Positions 1 through 7,345 of a stretch of DNA of 24,990 bases are shown in pieces. The DNA is taken from IMG/VR virus record IMGVR_UViG_3300042939_000024, positions 1 to 24,990 of that record, one strand, 5' to 3'. Below the pieces are notes generated by a model. That model did not search any database. It saw nothing but the letters and a program-made list of their open reading frames with translations, and was not told the DNA's origin. The translations under genes were made by a program, and so were the position numbers. The DNA is from a virus. How positions within the stretch are numbered: the stretch's first letter is position 1; each line of letters starts with the position of its first letter.

Positions 1-191
1 CTTCGGGATGGAGTTTTGCGAGCCGCTCGGCCTTTCGCGTTATCGCGTCCCCTCGCTGCATCTGCCGCCTCCTTGCGATGTAGAACTATGTTGCCGTCGT
101 CATCCGGCATCGGGTTGGCACCGTCCGTGTCTTCCTCGTAGTCAACGTCGTCGAGGCCAGTCCACCCGCGCTCATCCGTGCGCTTTGCCAC
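1..191 (-). CDS. Partial hypothetical protein, acidic then basic, cut by left window edge
   Basis: The start is a GTG at 191 preceded by GAGGAGG about 7 nt upstream. It overlaps the 3' end of the previous gene by 20 nt. The 63 visible codons have no stop. The protein begins MAKRTDERGWTGLDD, has a strongly acidic stretch (residues about 5-33, many Asp/Glu), then turns Lys/Arg/Ala-rich. It continues past base 1, so its full length and C-terminus are unknown. I recognise no family. Its place after the tail genes is compatible with another minor tail or late gene. Competing short frames over the same bases lack a comparable ribosome binding site. Confidence 0.6.
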   Translation of the reverse strand, partial: MAKRTDERGWTGLDDVDYEEDTDGANPMPDDDGNIVLHRKEAADAARGRDNAKGRAARKTPSR

Positions 192-582
192 GATGCAGCC
201 TCCTCGCGTTGCTGATCGCTCGTCTCACCAGCACCGTACCCGCCGCGTCAACAAACGGCAGCCGCCTACTGGTGGCCTCCTCGCGGAGCCAGCCGACGAT
301 GGTGGGCACGTTGGCGTCGCACCAGTCACAGCCGCGGATGTCCATCTCCACGGCACGCGCCAGGCATTTACAGCCGGCCTTCGGCGTGATGCCGATCTTG
401 GATAGGAGCTTTTTCAGTTCCGTGCCCGGTCCTTCATTTGGTGGCGGCGGGGCATGCTCGACTACTCGCAGCTGGAGCAGGCCGCTGCCGGGGCTTTCGC
501 CCAGCAGTTTGGCAATCGCCGCCGCGAGCGTGGCCGGGTCCACTCGCCCCGAGTACGGGATGACCATGCTGCGGGTATTCAT
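172..582 (-). CDS. Hypothetical small protein with CxC/CxxC cysteine motif
   Basis: I place the start at the ATG at 582, which forms an ATGA overlap with the stop of the upstream Cys-rich tail gene and has GGGG upstream. A GTG at 591 in the same frame is an alternative. The product is about 136 residues. The middle carries GPGTELKKLLSKIGI, then GCKCLARAVEMD and GCDWCD, giving four cysteines as CxC and CxxC that could bind a metal. It is followed by a VGWLREEA helix and a basic C-terminus. From memory, similar sequences occur in planctomycete genomes and phages, but no function is known to me. Position at the end of the tail operon suggests a minor tail or late protein; this is inference. Confidence 0.75.
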   Translation of the reverse strand: MNTRSMVIPYSGRVDPATLAAAIAKLLGESPGSGLLQLRVVEHAPPPPNEGPGTELKKLLSKIGITPKAGCKCLARAVEMDIRGCDWCDANVPTIVGWLREEATSRRLPFVDAAGTVLVRRAISNARRLHRGKAHG

Positions 583-1706
583 GAGCAGCACCCCGGCGGA
601 TCACAAGCACTGGTACACACAGACTCCAGGCAGTCTCGCGTGCCGTCGATCGCGTGCCGCACTTGCTTCCATTGGTCCCCGATGCACTGGCTACTGGCCG
701 TACCGCCAAGACAGTTGCTCTCGGTCAGGTCGTCGATGCAGTCCTGCTCGCTTGCGTACCCGTAGCCGTCGATAACCACCGGGTCCGAGTCCTCGTTGTC
801 AGGGGAGACAACCACGGAGACGAGCGTGCCACAAGGGCAGACGGCGAGTACCACGGTGAACGAGGTTACGTCCGGCGAAGCCGGCGAGTTCGGCGAACAC
901 TGGTTCGTCCGCGTGACCGTGATGGTCACAAGCTTGCAGTTCTGCGGAGGGCATAGTTGCAGCGCGTCGGTAGACGAGTTGCAAAGGTCGGTAAACGAGT
1001 CTTCTACTGACACGGTCTTGTCGTAGAACACCTTGTAGTCCGCGGCTGGATCGCAGTCTGTCTCCAGCTCAGCAGGGTCGTCGCAAGAGGCACAGTCGTC
1101 GGCCTCGACCCACCCCTCGGCCGGCAGGTCGTCCTGTGTGCCACGCTCTAGCAGGGCGTCTACGATCCAGTCGCCAGTGCCGGGGGTAGCGAGAACAAGT
1201 TTGCGGATGTCGGGTATAGCCCCCGACGAGCCGGAAAACTCCTGCACGTACCAGTAGCGAGTGGCGCCAGGCAAGCACCAATCCGGTGCCGGCGGCGCGC
1301 CGTCGGGGCATTGCTCCTCCAGCACTGCCGCCGTGGCCACCACGCCGTTGATGTACGGCACGCTCCAACCGAACCATGTGGAGCCATTAAAAAAGATGTC
1401 ATCCCGGCACTCGTTAGCCTCCCAAGACGCCTGGAAAAGATCGCGAATTTGCTGCTCAGTCCACCCTGGAAAGTTAATTAGAGCCTGCGCCACCTTTGCA
1501 TCCACGCACGCGGACTGCGACTCATATAGCCGGCTGATACAGCCCGGCAGTAGGTCAAGCAGGTCGTCATAGAGACTCAGGGAATACTGGCTAGGCGATA
1601 GCTCCCGGGCGTCAAATGCCCAGTCCCACGGAGCGCACGAACAGCAAGCGTCACACGTCGGGCAGGTGCACGGTGTGCCGCAGCAGGCGCTACAGGGCAT
1701 GAGCAT
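579..1706 (-). CDS. Cysteine-rich putative minor tail protein
   Basis: The ATG at 1706 overlaps the upstream stop as TGATG and has GGAG about 8 nt upstream. A GTG at 1709 is less likely. The product is about 375 residues, of which I count 31 cysteines. The N-terminus is the densest part, with nine cysteines in the first 25 residues (MLMPCSACCGTPCTCPTC and onward). Further CxxC, CPC and terminal GCC motifs lie along the chain. The central part has aromatic-rich, beta-looking stretches (STWFGWSVPYINGVVA, RYWYVQEFSGSSG). There is no signal peptide or membrane segment. It sits downstream of the tape measure, where siphophages encode tail-tip and minor tail proteins, so a disulfide- or metal-stabilised tip protein is possible. 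No family is recognised. Confidence 0.8.
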   Translation of the reverse strand: MLMPCSACCGTPCTCPTCDACCSCAPWDWAFDARELSPSQYSLSLYDDLLDLLPGCISRLYESQSACVDAKVAQALINFPGWTEQQIRDLFQASWEANECRDDIFFNGSTWFGWSVPYINGVVATAAVLEEQCPDGAPPAPDWCLPGATRYWYVQEFSGSSGAIPDIRKLVLATPGTGDWIVDALLERGTQDDLPAEGWVEADDCASCDDPAELETDCDPAADYKVFYDKTVSVEDSFTDLCNSSTDALQLCPPQNCKLVTITVTRTNQCSPNSPASPDVTSFTVVLAVCPCGTLVSVVVSPDNEDSDPVVIDGYGYASEQDCIDDLTESNCLGGTASSQCIGDQWKQVRHAIDGTRDCLESVCTSACDPPGCCS

Positions 1707-2053
1707 CACTCACACTCCGCGGCGATGGCGTACCACCCAAACCCGTTGTTGCTCATGGCGACGTAGGCCGAACTGGGAATGGTGGCGAAGATGTTGTGCG
1801 CGACCATCGTCCCGGCCGTCGCCGTGGGCCTCGAAGTGGCCGTGGAAGGCGGACCGACGTAGAGCGTGATGACCGCCGACGATGCCTTCGACCACTCCGC
1901 TGTACCCACCTTGCCAATCATGATGCGGACGCCTGCCGCCCCGCGATCGTTCACCGCGCCGCTCGTCTTCAGCGTAGGGCCGCTACGTTCGACCACCTTG
2001 ACGGCGTGGCCGATACGCTTAGCGTCGTCCTCGCTGAACCCGTAGACCGGCAT
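1706..2053 (-). CDS. Hypothetical tail-region protein
   Basis: The 115-residue product starts at the ATG at 2053, three bases after the upstream stop. It begins MPVYGFSEDDAKRIGHAV, has a charged N-terminal part, then a Thr/Ala/Ser-rich beta-like part. It ends with an AMSNNGFGWYAIAAECE segment. Similar N-termini (GFSEDDAKRI) are familiar to me from phage and planctomycete hypothetical proteins, but I cannot assign a function. Its stop overlaps the start of the cysteine-rich gene. Its position after the tape-measure gene points to a small tail-tip, fibre-associated or structural accessory protein; that is inference from order only. Confidence 0.78.
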   Translation of the reverse strand: MPVYGFSEDDAKRIGHAVKVVERSGPTLKTSGAVNDRGAAGVRIMIGKVGTAEWSKASSAVITLYVGPPSTATSRPTATAGTMVAHNIFATIPSSAYVAMSNNGFGWYAIAAECE

Positions 2054-2056
2054 CGG

Positions 2057-2452
2057 TCACCTCGACAGGACGAGGTACTGCAGCCGAGCGGCCGACGTGT
2101 ACTGCGTGCTCGTCACCGCTCGCAGGCCAAGGGTAATCGTCTCGGCCAGCGGCAGGACCGCCGCCATGCCACGCTGAAGCTCAAGCACTTCCTGGCTGTT
2201 CGTTCCGTCGAAGCGGCCGATGAACACGGCGTGCGTGCCGGCCGTCTGCGTGGCCAGGTTGCGGAACGCCGCGTAGCCTGGGGCCGACACGATGCCGAGC
2301 GAGAGCGTTTGCACCGAGGTGCCGATGGTCACCACGCCGGCCGCCGCCGCCTGCGTCGTCTGGTTGGCCTTCACCGATGCCGCGGCGAACCGGTCGGAGA
2401 AGTTGCCGTTGTCACACTGCAGCGTGACCGAAGCCTTGATTTCGTCAGCCAT
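2057..2452 (-). CDS. Hypothetical minor structural (tail) protein
   Basis: The 131-residue protein starts at the ATG at 2452, which overlaps the upstream TAA (TAATG type junction). The sequence is rich in Ala, Thr, Val and Gly with little charge. It looks all-beta, for example SVTLQCDNGNF, VVTIGTSVQTLSLG and AVFIGRFDGTNSQEVLELQ. It ends with ARLQYLVLSR. This composition fits a small virion protein such as a tail-tip, fibre-attachment or decoration domain. No membrane segment, signal peptide or catalytic motif is visible, and no family is recognised with confidence. Confidence 0.78.
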   Translation of the reverse strand: MADEIKASVTLQCDNGNFSDRFAAASVKANQTTQAAAAGVVTIGTSVQTLSLGIVSAPGYAAFRNLATQTAGTHAVFIGRFDGTNSQEVLELQRGMAAVLPLAETITLGLRAVTSTQYTSAARLQYLVLSR

Positions 2453-3384
2453 TAGATGCCCGCCTCCGTAAACAGGTTGCTGTGGACTTTCTCTTCATAC
2501 GGATACGCCTTGCGCGTGAATATGTAGTCCTTGGCATTGGGGCCGGTGATCAGCGTTGGCAGAACCGCCAGTCCGCTGCCGTCGAGCTGCACCGGCTTGC
2601 TAACTGGATTACCGGCAAGGTCGAGGATTGCTCGCCGCTCGCCGCCGACAACCTCATTGAAGCCAGCGTCGTGGAACTCAACGAAATGCCCCTTGGGGTC
2701 GTACAGCCAATCGACTGAGACAACCCATTGGTCCACCTTGTCGTCGAAGTCCGCGTTGTAGCCGACACACAGCATCGTCCGCCGCGATGCACCTAGGAAA
2801 GCGACCTCGTTGGTCGTGTTGACGTAGGATGTTAACGCGGCAATGTTTGGCCTGACGACCTTGGTGTTGGTGTACGTCAGCCGAAGAAGGCAGCGGTTTT
2901 CTGTCAGCCCGTCCACCGGGTCGCCCGCCGAGTTTGTTGCCGGCTTTGGGGCAGCGTTGTACTCGCCATTCTCGCCCTGGTCCGTGAGCGGGCATTCCTT
3001 CTGTTCGGTCGAGATACTAATCCGCTTCCACGTTTCGGTCTCTTGATCTTCAGGCGACGGCTGCTCTGACTCGTCGTCTTGAGCCTCGTAGGTCACCGCA
3101 ATCTTGATCGCACGGTCGGCGTCGTCGCCCTTGTAGTAGGACAGTTTTCGCGACTTGACCTTGAACATCACACCCGCAACCAGCCGGGTTTCGCCGACCT
3201 TCGGGATCGTCTGGTTGCCCAGGTTGAGCCACGTCGAAGAGTCGTCAGCCAGCGTGCCGAAGTCGGGCGTGCTGTCGTGCAACGCCAGAAGGTCCACGGA
3301 CCCGGCAAGCGTGATCCGGCCCTTGTCGCCCAGCGTTTCGCCGTACTCGAAGGACCGCAGTTCTCGAACGTCGATGATAGCCAT
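2452..3384 (-). CDS. Putative tail-tip/distal tail protein, function unassigned
   Basis: The 310-residue protein directly follows the tape-measure gene (TAATG overlap at 3382-3386), the slot where siphophages normally encode the distal tail protein or tail hub. It is soluble and predicted mixed alpha/beta: MAIIDVRELRSFEYGE at the start, a KVKSRKLSYYKGDDADRAIKIAV strand-rich region, an acidic linker near residues 100-120 (DDESEQPSPEDQETE), and a late VVSVDWLYDPKGHFVEFHD segment. I do not recognise a Dit, RBP or hub signature, so the assignment rests on gene order. Other genes further downstream may form the actual adsorption apparatus. Confidence 0.8.
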   Translation of the reverse strand: MAIIDVRELRSFEYGETLGDKGRITLAGSVDLLALHDSTPDFGTLADDSSTWLNLGNQTIPKVGETRLVAGVMFKVKSRKLSYYKGDDADRAIKIAVTYEAQDDESEQPSPEDQETETWKRISISTEQKECPLTDQGENGEYNAAPKPATNSAGDPVDGLTENRCLLRLTYTNTKVVRPNIAALTSYVNTTNEVAFLGASRRTMLCVGYNADFDDKVDQWVVSVDWLYDPKGHFVEFHDAGFNEVVGGERRAILDLAGNPVSKPVQLDGSGLAVLPTLITGPNAKDYIFTRKAYPYEEKVHSNLFTEAGI

Positions 3385-4931
3385 TAGCCGATCACCGCCA
3401 ATCCGGTCGGGTCGAGCCTATCGGCGATGTCCTCTAGTGCGTCAGCAGACCGCTCCGTGTTGTCGGCCGTCTTGCGGGCGTCGTCCTTCACGTCGAGCCT
3501 AGGGTCGGCCCCGCGCATGATGTTGTTGCGGAACGCTTCGCCCTCGGACGAGCCGACGACGATGGCACGGAGTTCCTGGCTCGAGGCGCGGATCGCAGCA
3601 CCCACAGCCTGAGCGGTAGGACCGGCACCCGGCTGGCCCGGCTTGCCGCCCTTGGCAGCGTTGGCGGCAGCATCGGCTTGAGCCTTAGCAAGAGCGGCGT
3701 CAAAGGCACCGAAAGGGTTGGTGATGTTGTTGATGCCGTTGGCAAAGCCTTCGGCCGCTTGCTCCCCGTACTCCTTGCCGAGCTTGTCCACGCCTCGCTG
3801 CATCTTGGCGGCACCCGCAGCGCCGGCATCGAGCGAACCGGCAAGGTCCGTGAACCCAGCAGCCTCGGCCAACTGAGCCAGCGACCTCGCTAGGCTTTGA
3901 ACGCCAGAAAGGATCACTGAGAACACAGCACTAAACGCTTGGCTCAGTTTGGCGTTGATGGCGAAGATCACCTGAAACACGCCGTACAGGATCGTAAATC
4001 GACCCACCACGCCACGCAGTACTCCGGTAAACACCGCGGCCGCACTAGATGCCAGACTCCAGCCCTTCGTGTTCTCCGAGAAAAACCCGACGATCAGATT
4101 GGACACGGCGGTGATCGCCGGCGCAATGCCGGCCGTGAACTGCAGAATGAACCCCTTGACCGGCAGGATCAGTCGGCCGAGCGCGTCGCCCATCCCTTCG
4201 ATGGCTGCCGTCTGCTCGCCGCTCATCTTCACGCCAAGGTTCGTGAGCAGCGTGTCCATCTCGCGGATGCCGTCGCCGCCTTGCCGCAGGAAGTTCAGCA
4301 TCCCCTGCCCGGACCGGCCGAAGATGTCGATCGCCGCTGCGGCCTGCATCTCAGGCGGCAGGGCCGCGATGCGGTCAGCGATGAGCGAGAACTGGGCCGC
4401 GGTGTCGAGACCCGCCATATCCTGCATCGTCAGGCCGAGACCCTGGAACGCCTTGACGGCAGCCGGCGTGCCAGACGCCAGTTCGCTCGTCATGCGAGCC
4501 GTGCGACGCAGTCCGCCGGTCAGTTGTTCCTGGCTCACACCGACTTCGCCGGCCGCGTGCTGGAGAACCTGCAGTTGCCCCGCTGCCACGCCCAGTTCCG
4601 TGGATAGGTTTTGCACGCCTTCGGCGTAGGCCATTGCCTGGCCGATGGCCACGAACGGGGCCGTGAGGGCAGCGATGACGCCCAGCGGAATCAGCAGGCT
4701 CTTCATCGCCCCGCTTAGGATCGCCACGCCAACCGCCGCCGTAGACGCTCCCCGGCCAAGCCCGAGAACCCCCATTGCAGCACTGGCAAAGCCGGTGCCC
4801 ATCCCGCCGGTCATCCGGCTCACGAGACCCTGGAAGCCGCTCAGTTGCTTTCCAGCGCTCGCCAGCCCGGCAGTCAGTCCGCCCGTGGACGCCGTGATCG
4901 AGACGTTGACGCGGCCGAAGTTCTTCGCCAT
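3384..4931 (-). CDS. Tail tape measure protein
   Basis: I choose the ATG at 4931, which overlaps the chaperone-fusion stop as TGATG and has GGAGG upstream; a GTG at 4934 is in frame. The product is about 515 residues. The N-terminus (NVSITASTGGLTAGLASAGKQ) is typical of tape-measure proteins. So are the long Ala/Gly-rich helical repeats, the hydrophobic segments near residues 75-112 (LLIPLGVIAALTAPFVAIG) and 255-330, and the FGRSGQGMLNFLRQGGDGI region. Such proteins set tail length and are ejected with the DNA. At about 1.5 Angstrom per residue this predicts a tail near 77 nm. Its position immediately after a frameshifted chaperone pair is the standard siphophage order and strongly supports the call. 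Confidence 0.93.
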   Translation of the reverse strand: MAKNFGRVNVSITASTGGLTAGLASAGKQLSGFQGLVSRMTGGMGTGFASAAMGVLGLGRGASTAAVGVAILSGAMKSLLIPLGVIAALTAPFVAIGQAMAYAEGVQNLSTELGVAAGQLQVLQHAAGEVGVSQEQLTGGLRRTARMTSELASGTPAAVKAFQGLGLTMQDMAGLDTAAQFSLIADRIAALPPEMQAAAAIDIFGRSGQGMLNFLRQGGDGIREMDTLLTNLGVKMSGEQTAAIEGMGDALGRLILPVKGFILQFTAGIAPAITAVSNLIVGFFSENTKGWSLASSAAAVFTGVLRGVVGRFTILYGVFQVIFAINAKLSQAFSAVFSVILSGVQSLARSLAQLAEAAGFTDLAGSLDAGAAGAAKMQRGVDKLGKEYGEQAAEGFANGINNITNPFGAFDAALAKAQADAAANAAKGGKPGQPGAGPTAQAVGAAIRASSQELRAIVVGSSEGEAFRNNIMRGADPRLDVKDDARKTADNTERSADALEDIADRLDPTGLAVIG

Positions 4932-5601
4932 CACCCGCCTCCGATCGCACGGAAGGCCGCCACGATCTGCTCAGGCGTCTGCGTCCGCTTCGGCACCGGC
5001 ATGAAGTCGTCAGGCCGGCGACGCGGCGAACCCTTGGAACGGTGGGCGGACGCGAACTGTGACATGGCCATCGCGTCCCTCAACCACTCGTCGCCCCACG
5101 GTTCCAATTGGTAGTAGCCCATCCAGGCGTACAACTGATCGACGCTCATCGAGTCCGCCAGGCCGCCAGGCTCCTCGACGTTCCAGATGCCCAGCTTCAA
5201 GGCCAGCCGGTAGAGGAACTGCAGGACCGGCTGGCGCTCTATTTTCCCGCCGCTTCCTCCACCGGATTCGCACCGAGCCCGTTCAACTTGAACACCGCAT
5301 CGACGATCCGCTGCACGGCGTCGGCGTCGAACTCGCCAATCCGCTCCTCGTCCGCCTCGGTGAACAACGCCTTGCCGTCGTCGTCCACGCACGACAAAGC
5401 CACGACCTTCGCGGACACGTTCTTCAGGTTGACCGACCCGCCGACCTTGCCGCCGGTGGCGATCTCCTCGAAACGGTTCCGCATCCGGCTGGTGAACTTG
5501 GTGACCCACACCTCGGCGTCCTCGCCAAGTTCGGGCACCGGCACCTTCACCTTCGGCAGCGGACGCTTCCGCTTGAAGAACTCATCACGACTCAGAGCCA
5601 T
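4931..5601 (-). CDS. Tail assembly chaperone, -1 frameshift fusion product (gpGT-like)
   Basis: Translation starts at the ATG at 5601 and reads the 120-residue upstream frame to a GGGAAAA heptamer (5248 to 5242). A -1 slip there enters the second frame and continues with IERQPVLQFLYRLALKLG to the stop at 4931-4933. This adds about 103 residues, for a fusion of about 223. In lambda-type phages such fusions bind the tape-measure protein while the unfused form coats it, and both are needed for tail assembly. The second frame has no convincing independent start between 5242 and the gene end. Its conserved-looking MSVDQLYAWMGYYQLEPWGDEW motif is typical of T-domain extensions. It is followed directly by the tape-measure gene. 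Confidence 0.85.
5203..5248 (-). promoter_or_regulatory. -1 programmed ribosomal frameshift signal: GGGAAAA plus hairpin
   Basis: On the minus strand the order is G GGA AAA TAG in the zero frame. The heptamer GGGAAAA occupies 5248-5242 and fits the X XXY YYZ rule exactly. A 7-nt spacer (TAGAGCG, 5241-5235) is followed by a perfect 9-bp inverted repeat, CCAGCCGGT at 5234-5226 and ACCGGCTGG at 5211-5203, with a 14-nt loop. Spacer length and hairpin position match stimulatory elements in known -1 frameshift cassettes. The -1 frame stays open to 4931 and encodes a plausible T-domain. Confidence 0.88.
5239..5601 (-). CDS. Tail assembly chaperone, unshifted product (gpG-like)
   Basis: The 120-residue protein starts MALSRDEFFKRKRPLPKVKV at 5601 with an upstream GGAGG (in gggaggcgcgc). 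It lies between the tail-tube gene and the tape-measure gene. It contains VWVTKFTSRMRNRFEEI and an acidic DADAVQRIVDAVFKLNGLG segment resembling known tail-chaperone G domains. The frame ends with TAG at 5241-5239 immediately after the slippery heptamer, so most ribosomes should terminate here and a minority make the fusion. In related phages this shorter form is made in large excess. Confidence 0.9.
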   Translation of the reverse strand: MALSRDEFFKRKRPLPKVKVPVPELGEDAEVWVTKFTSRMRNRFEEIATGGKVGGSVNLKNVSAKVVALSCVDDDGKALFTEADEERIGEFDADAVQRIVDAVFKLNGLGANPVEEAAGK

Positions 5602-5625
5602 GCGCGCCTCCCTGCGTCACACCAA

Positions 5626-6024
5626 TCAACCAAGGGCACCCGAGAGCTTGATCGTCACGGAGCCCGACTGCATGTCTTCCATCTGGGCACCAGCCTCGTA
5701 GCCGGTCATGTAGCCGAACGCCGACCACAGCGTCACGGCCGTGCCACCGTTGGCCCAATACACGCTCACCACCTGATTGGTGGCGACGTTCGCCAGGTCG
5801 GCGACGGGCTTGACGGCAGGGTCGTGCAGCACCTCGACCGAGACTTCGCCGGGGTCGTAGATGCTCGAGGCCACGAACTCCTTGACCGTGGACTGCATGT
5901 GCGTCGCATCGGCCACGGCCCTCGCAATGCCGCTGTGATTCACGCCGGTGATCTTGTAGCCGGTCGCGGTGTGCAGCGCGGTGCCGAACGAAACGTAGGT
6001 TCCCTGCCCGATGTCAGCAGCCAT
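5626..6024 (-). CDS. Major tail tube protein (putative)
   Basis: The ATG at 6024 is preceded by GGAG and follows the tail-terminator stop by two bases; an open frame upstream to 6447 is a shadow of that gene. The product is about 132 residues and reads MAADIGQGTYVSFGTALH, with SSIYDPGEVSVEVLHDPA in the middle. The phrase around DPGEVSVEVLHDP matches the usual look of tail-tube subunits of lambda/HK97-type siphophages. It ends with beta-rich MEDMQSGSVTIKLSGALG. Gene order (terminator, tube, chaperone, tape measure) is canonical. It is somewhat short for a tail-tube protein, so there is no added Ig-like domain. Confidence 0.82.
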   Translation of the reverse strand: MAADIGQGTYVSFGTALHTATGYKITGVNHSGIARAVADATHMQSTVKEFVASSIYDPGEVSVEVLHDPAVKPVADLANVATNQVVSVYWANGGTAVTLWSAFGYMTGYEAGAQMEDMQSGSVTIKLSGALG

Positions 6025-6026
6025 GT

Positions 6027-6440
6027 TCAACTCTCCGAGTGGGTGATCTCGACCGTCAGGTCCGTCCGGTAAATGGGCGTCTGGTCGCCGGGGTTCGCTG
6101 GCTCTTGCTGGTCGTTTTCGTCCTTGACCGTGACGAGCCGAACCGCCGCCGTCCGCTTGAATTGTAAGGCTGACCGTACCGCTCGCCCGAGGTTGCGGCA
6201 GTCCACCAGACGGGTCGAAATACACGACACCGTGTACGTCGTCCGCGTGATCCCGGTCATCCCCTGCATGTGCATGTACGGTCCACGGCTGGCGTCTTGG
6301 CGGTCGATCACCAGGCACGGCAGCGTCGTCCCCTGCGGAGCCTGCACGGCGTAGATCCGCGAGCCGACAGACGCTGCGATGTCGGCCGAGACCGACAGCA
6401 GTTGCAGCAGGGATTCGTCGATGAACGTCGTGGCTGGCAT
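6027..6440 (-). CDS. Tail completion/terminator protein (gp17-like, DUF3168 type)
   Basis: The 137-residue product begins MPATTFIDESLLQLLSVS. It contains IAASVGSRIYAVQAPQGT and LPCLVIDRQDASRGP, then RTTYTVSCISTRLVDCRNLGRAVRSAL and a C-terminal beta strand TPIYRTDLTVEITH. This pattern (short helical N-terminus, V.SRIY...P.GT.LP.LV, late helix then strand) is that of the DUF3168/tail-completion family, which caps the tail tube and joins it to the head. Flanking gp10-like and tail-tube genes support this. It starts at 6440, three bases after the previous stop. Confidence 0.83.
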   Translation of the reverse strand: MPATTFIDESLLQLLSVSADIAASVGSRIYAVQAPQGTTLPCLVIDRQDASRGPYMHMQGMTGITRTTYTVSCISTRLVDCRNLGRAVRSALQFKRTAAVRLVTVKDENDQQEPANPGDQTPIYRTDLTVEITHSES

Positions 6441-6443
6441 CGC

Positions 6444-7028
6444 TCACTTCCCCTTGGCATCGCGGCGGGCGTTCTCGGCCACGGCCTTGTCTACGGACCG
6501 GCCCAGTTCCTCAACGAGTTGCTCACGGATTCGCGGCAGCGTGCGGTCCGCCCACTGGCCGAACTTGCCCGTGCCGGGGACGGCAGCCACCTCAGGGAAA
6601 TAGGCAGCCCCGCCCCCTTCCGCCCCGCTCAAGGCCACCTTGCCCATGAGGTACGGGTACTTCTTGGCCATCGTCATGGGCACCCGCAGCATGGATGCGT
6701 TCTTCGGCTTGCGGACCTTCACGCCGTTCTCGATCCACCAGGCGTGGTAGCCGAGCCCGCCCTTCTTGAACTTCTCGCCACGGCGGAAACCGAGCACGGC
6801 TGTCTGCGTCTTGCCGCGGACCTTGGCCTCAGTGAGCACGCCCACCGACCGCTTCAGGTTGCCCGTCGGACCCTTGGCAACCAGGGCTTTCACCTCGGGG
6901 ATGTACGGCTTCGTCACCTTCTTGACGCTCGCCCCCAGGTACTTTTTCTGGACGCCAATCCGCAGCCCATCAAAACGCTTGAGAACGTCTTGGATGTCCG
7001 ATGCGCTGGCACTGACTTGGAAGGCCAT
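6444..7028 (-). CDS. HK97 gp10-like tail/neck protein
   Basis: The 194-residue basic protein starts with ATG at 7028, overlapping the TAA of the preceding gene. It has the usual gp10 pattern: an amphipathic N-terminal region (MAFQVSASASDIQDVLKRFD), then VAKGPTGNLKRSVGV, GYHAWWIENG, and a long C-terminal helix (TLPRIREQLVEELGRSVDK). The motif TGNLKRSV followed by a W..ENG-type turn is typical of the HK97 gp10 family, which is encoded between the head-closure and tail-terminator genes. It is likely a neck or tail-joining component. Function is inferred from family and order. Confidence 0.85.
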   Translation of the reverse strand: MAFQVSASASDIQDVLKRFDGLRIGVQKKYLGASVKKVTKPYIPEVKALVAKGPTGNLKRSVGVLTEAKVRGKTQTAVLGFRRGEKFKKGGLGYHAWWIENGVKVRKPKNASMLRVPMTMAKKYPYLMGKVALSGAEGGGAAYFPEVAAVPGTGKFGQWADRTLPRIREQLVEELGRSVDKAVAENARRDAKGK

Positions 7029-7345
7029 TAGTCCGTCACCTCTGCCACCAGTAGTTCGTGCTCAGCCCGGTAGCCGCGCTCGACCACGCTAGTGATCTCA
7101 AACGTGCGGCTTTCGCAGACGATCCGCATCTTGGCCTTGAGCCCCGGCGTGTAGTGCAGCATCACCTTGTGGGTCACGTCGGAACCGGTCGCCATGGCGG
7201 ACACGCTCTCTGATCCCGACAGCGGCATAATGCCAACCCAGCGAGTCGCGAACGTCGCCCACGACAGGATCGGCTCGCCGATGGCGTTGGCCGACTCCGT
7301 CGGAGTCTGGATCGTCGCCAGCCGGTTGAGCGTGCCCGTCTTCAT
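7028..7345 (-). CDS. Head-tail adaptor / head closure protein (SPP1 gp16-like)
   Basis: The 105-residue protein starts MKTGTLNRLATIQTPTESAN at 7345, overlapping the upstream stop as ATGA. The opening (GTLNRLATIQ), the SWATFATRWVGIMPLSG strand region and the RIVCESRTFEITSVVERGY segment match the Phage_H_T_join family. These small beta-barrels seal the connector and bind the tail terminator. It lies between the head-tail connector and gp10-like genes, as in HK97-like phages. Length is normal for the family (about 100-110). Confidence 0.88.
   Translation of the reverse strand: MKTGTLNRLATIQTPTESANAIGEPILSWATFATRWVGIMPLSGSESVSAMATGSDVTHKVMLHYTPGLKAKMRIVCESRTFEITSVVERGYRAEHELLVAEVTD

Noticed and set aside
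5243-5509. N-terminal half of a 192-codon minus-strand open frame ending at 4931
   Set aside because: This part overlaps the G-like gene in another frame and is Arg/Gly-rich. The real protein enters this frame by frameshifting at the heptamer, not by initiation at 5509.
5059-6072. A 337-codon plus-strand open frame
   Set aside because: It is antisense to the chaperone, tail-tube and terminator genes; composition is typical of a shadow frame.
6025-6447. Upstream extension of the tail-tube frame
   Set aside because: It overlaps the tail-terminator gene, which is the recognisable product there; the ATG at 6024 has a good ribosome binding site.
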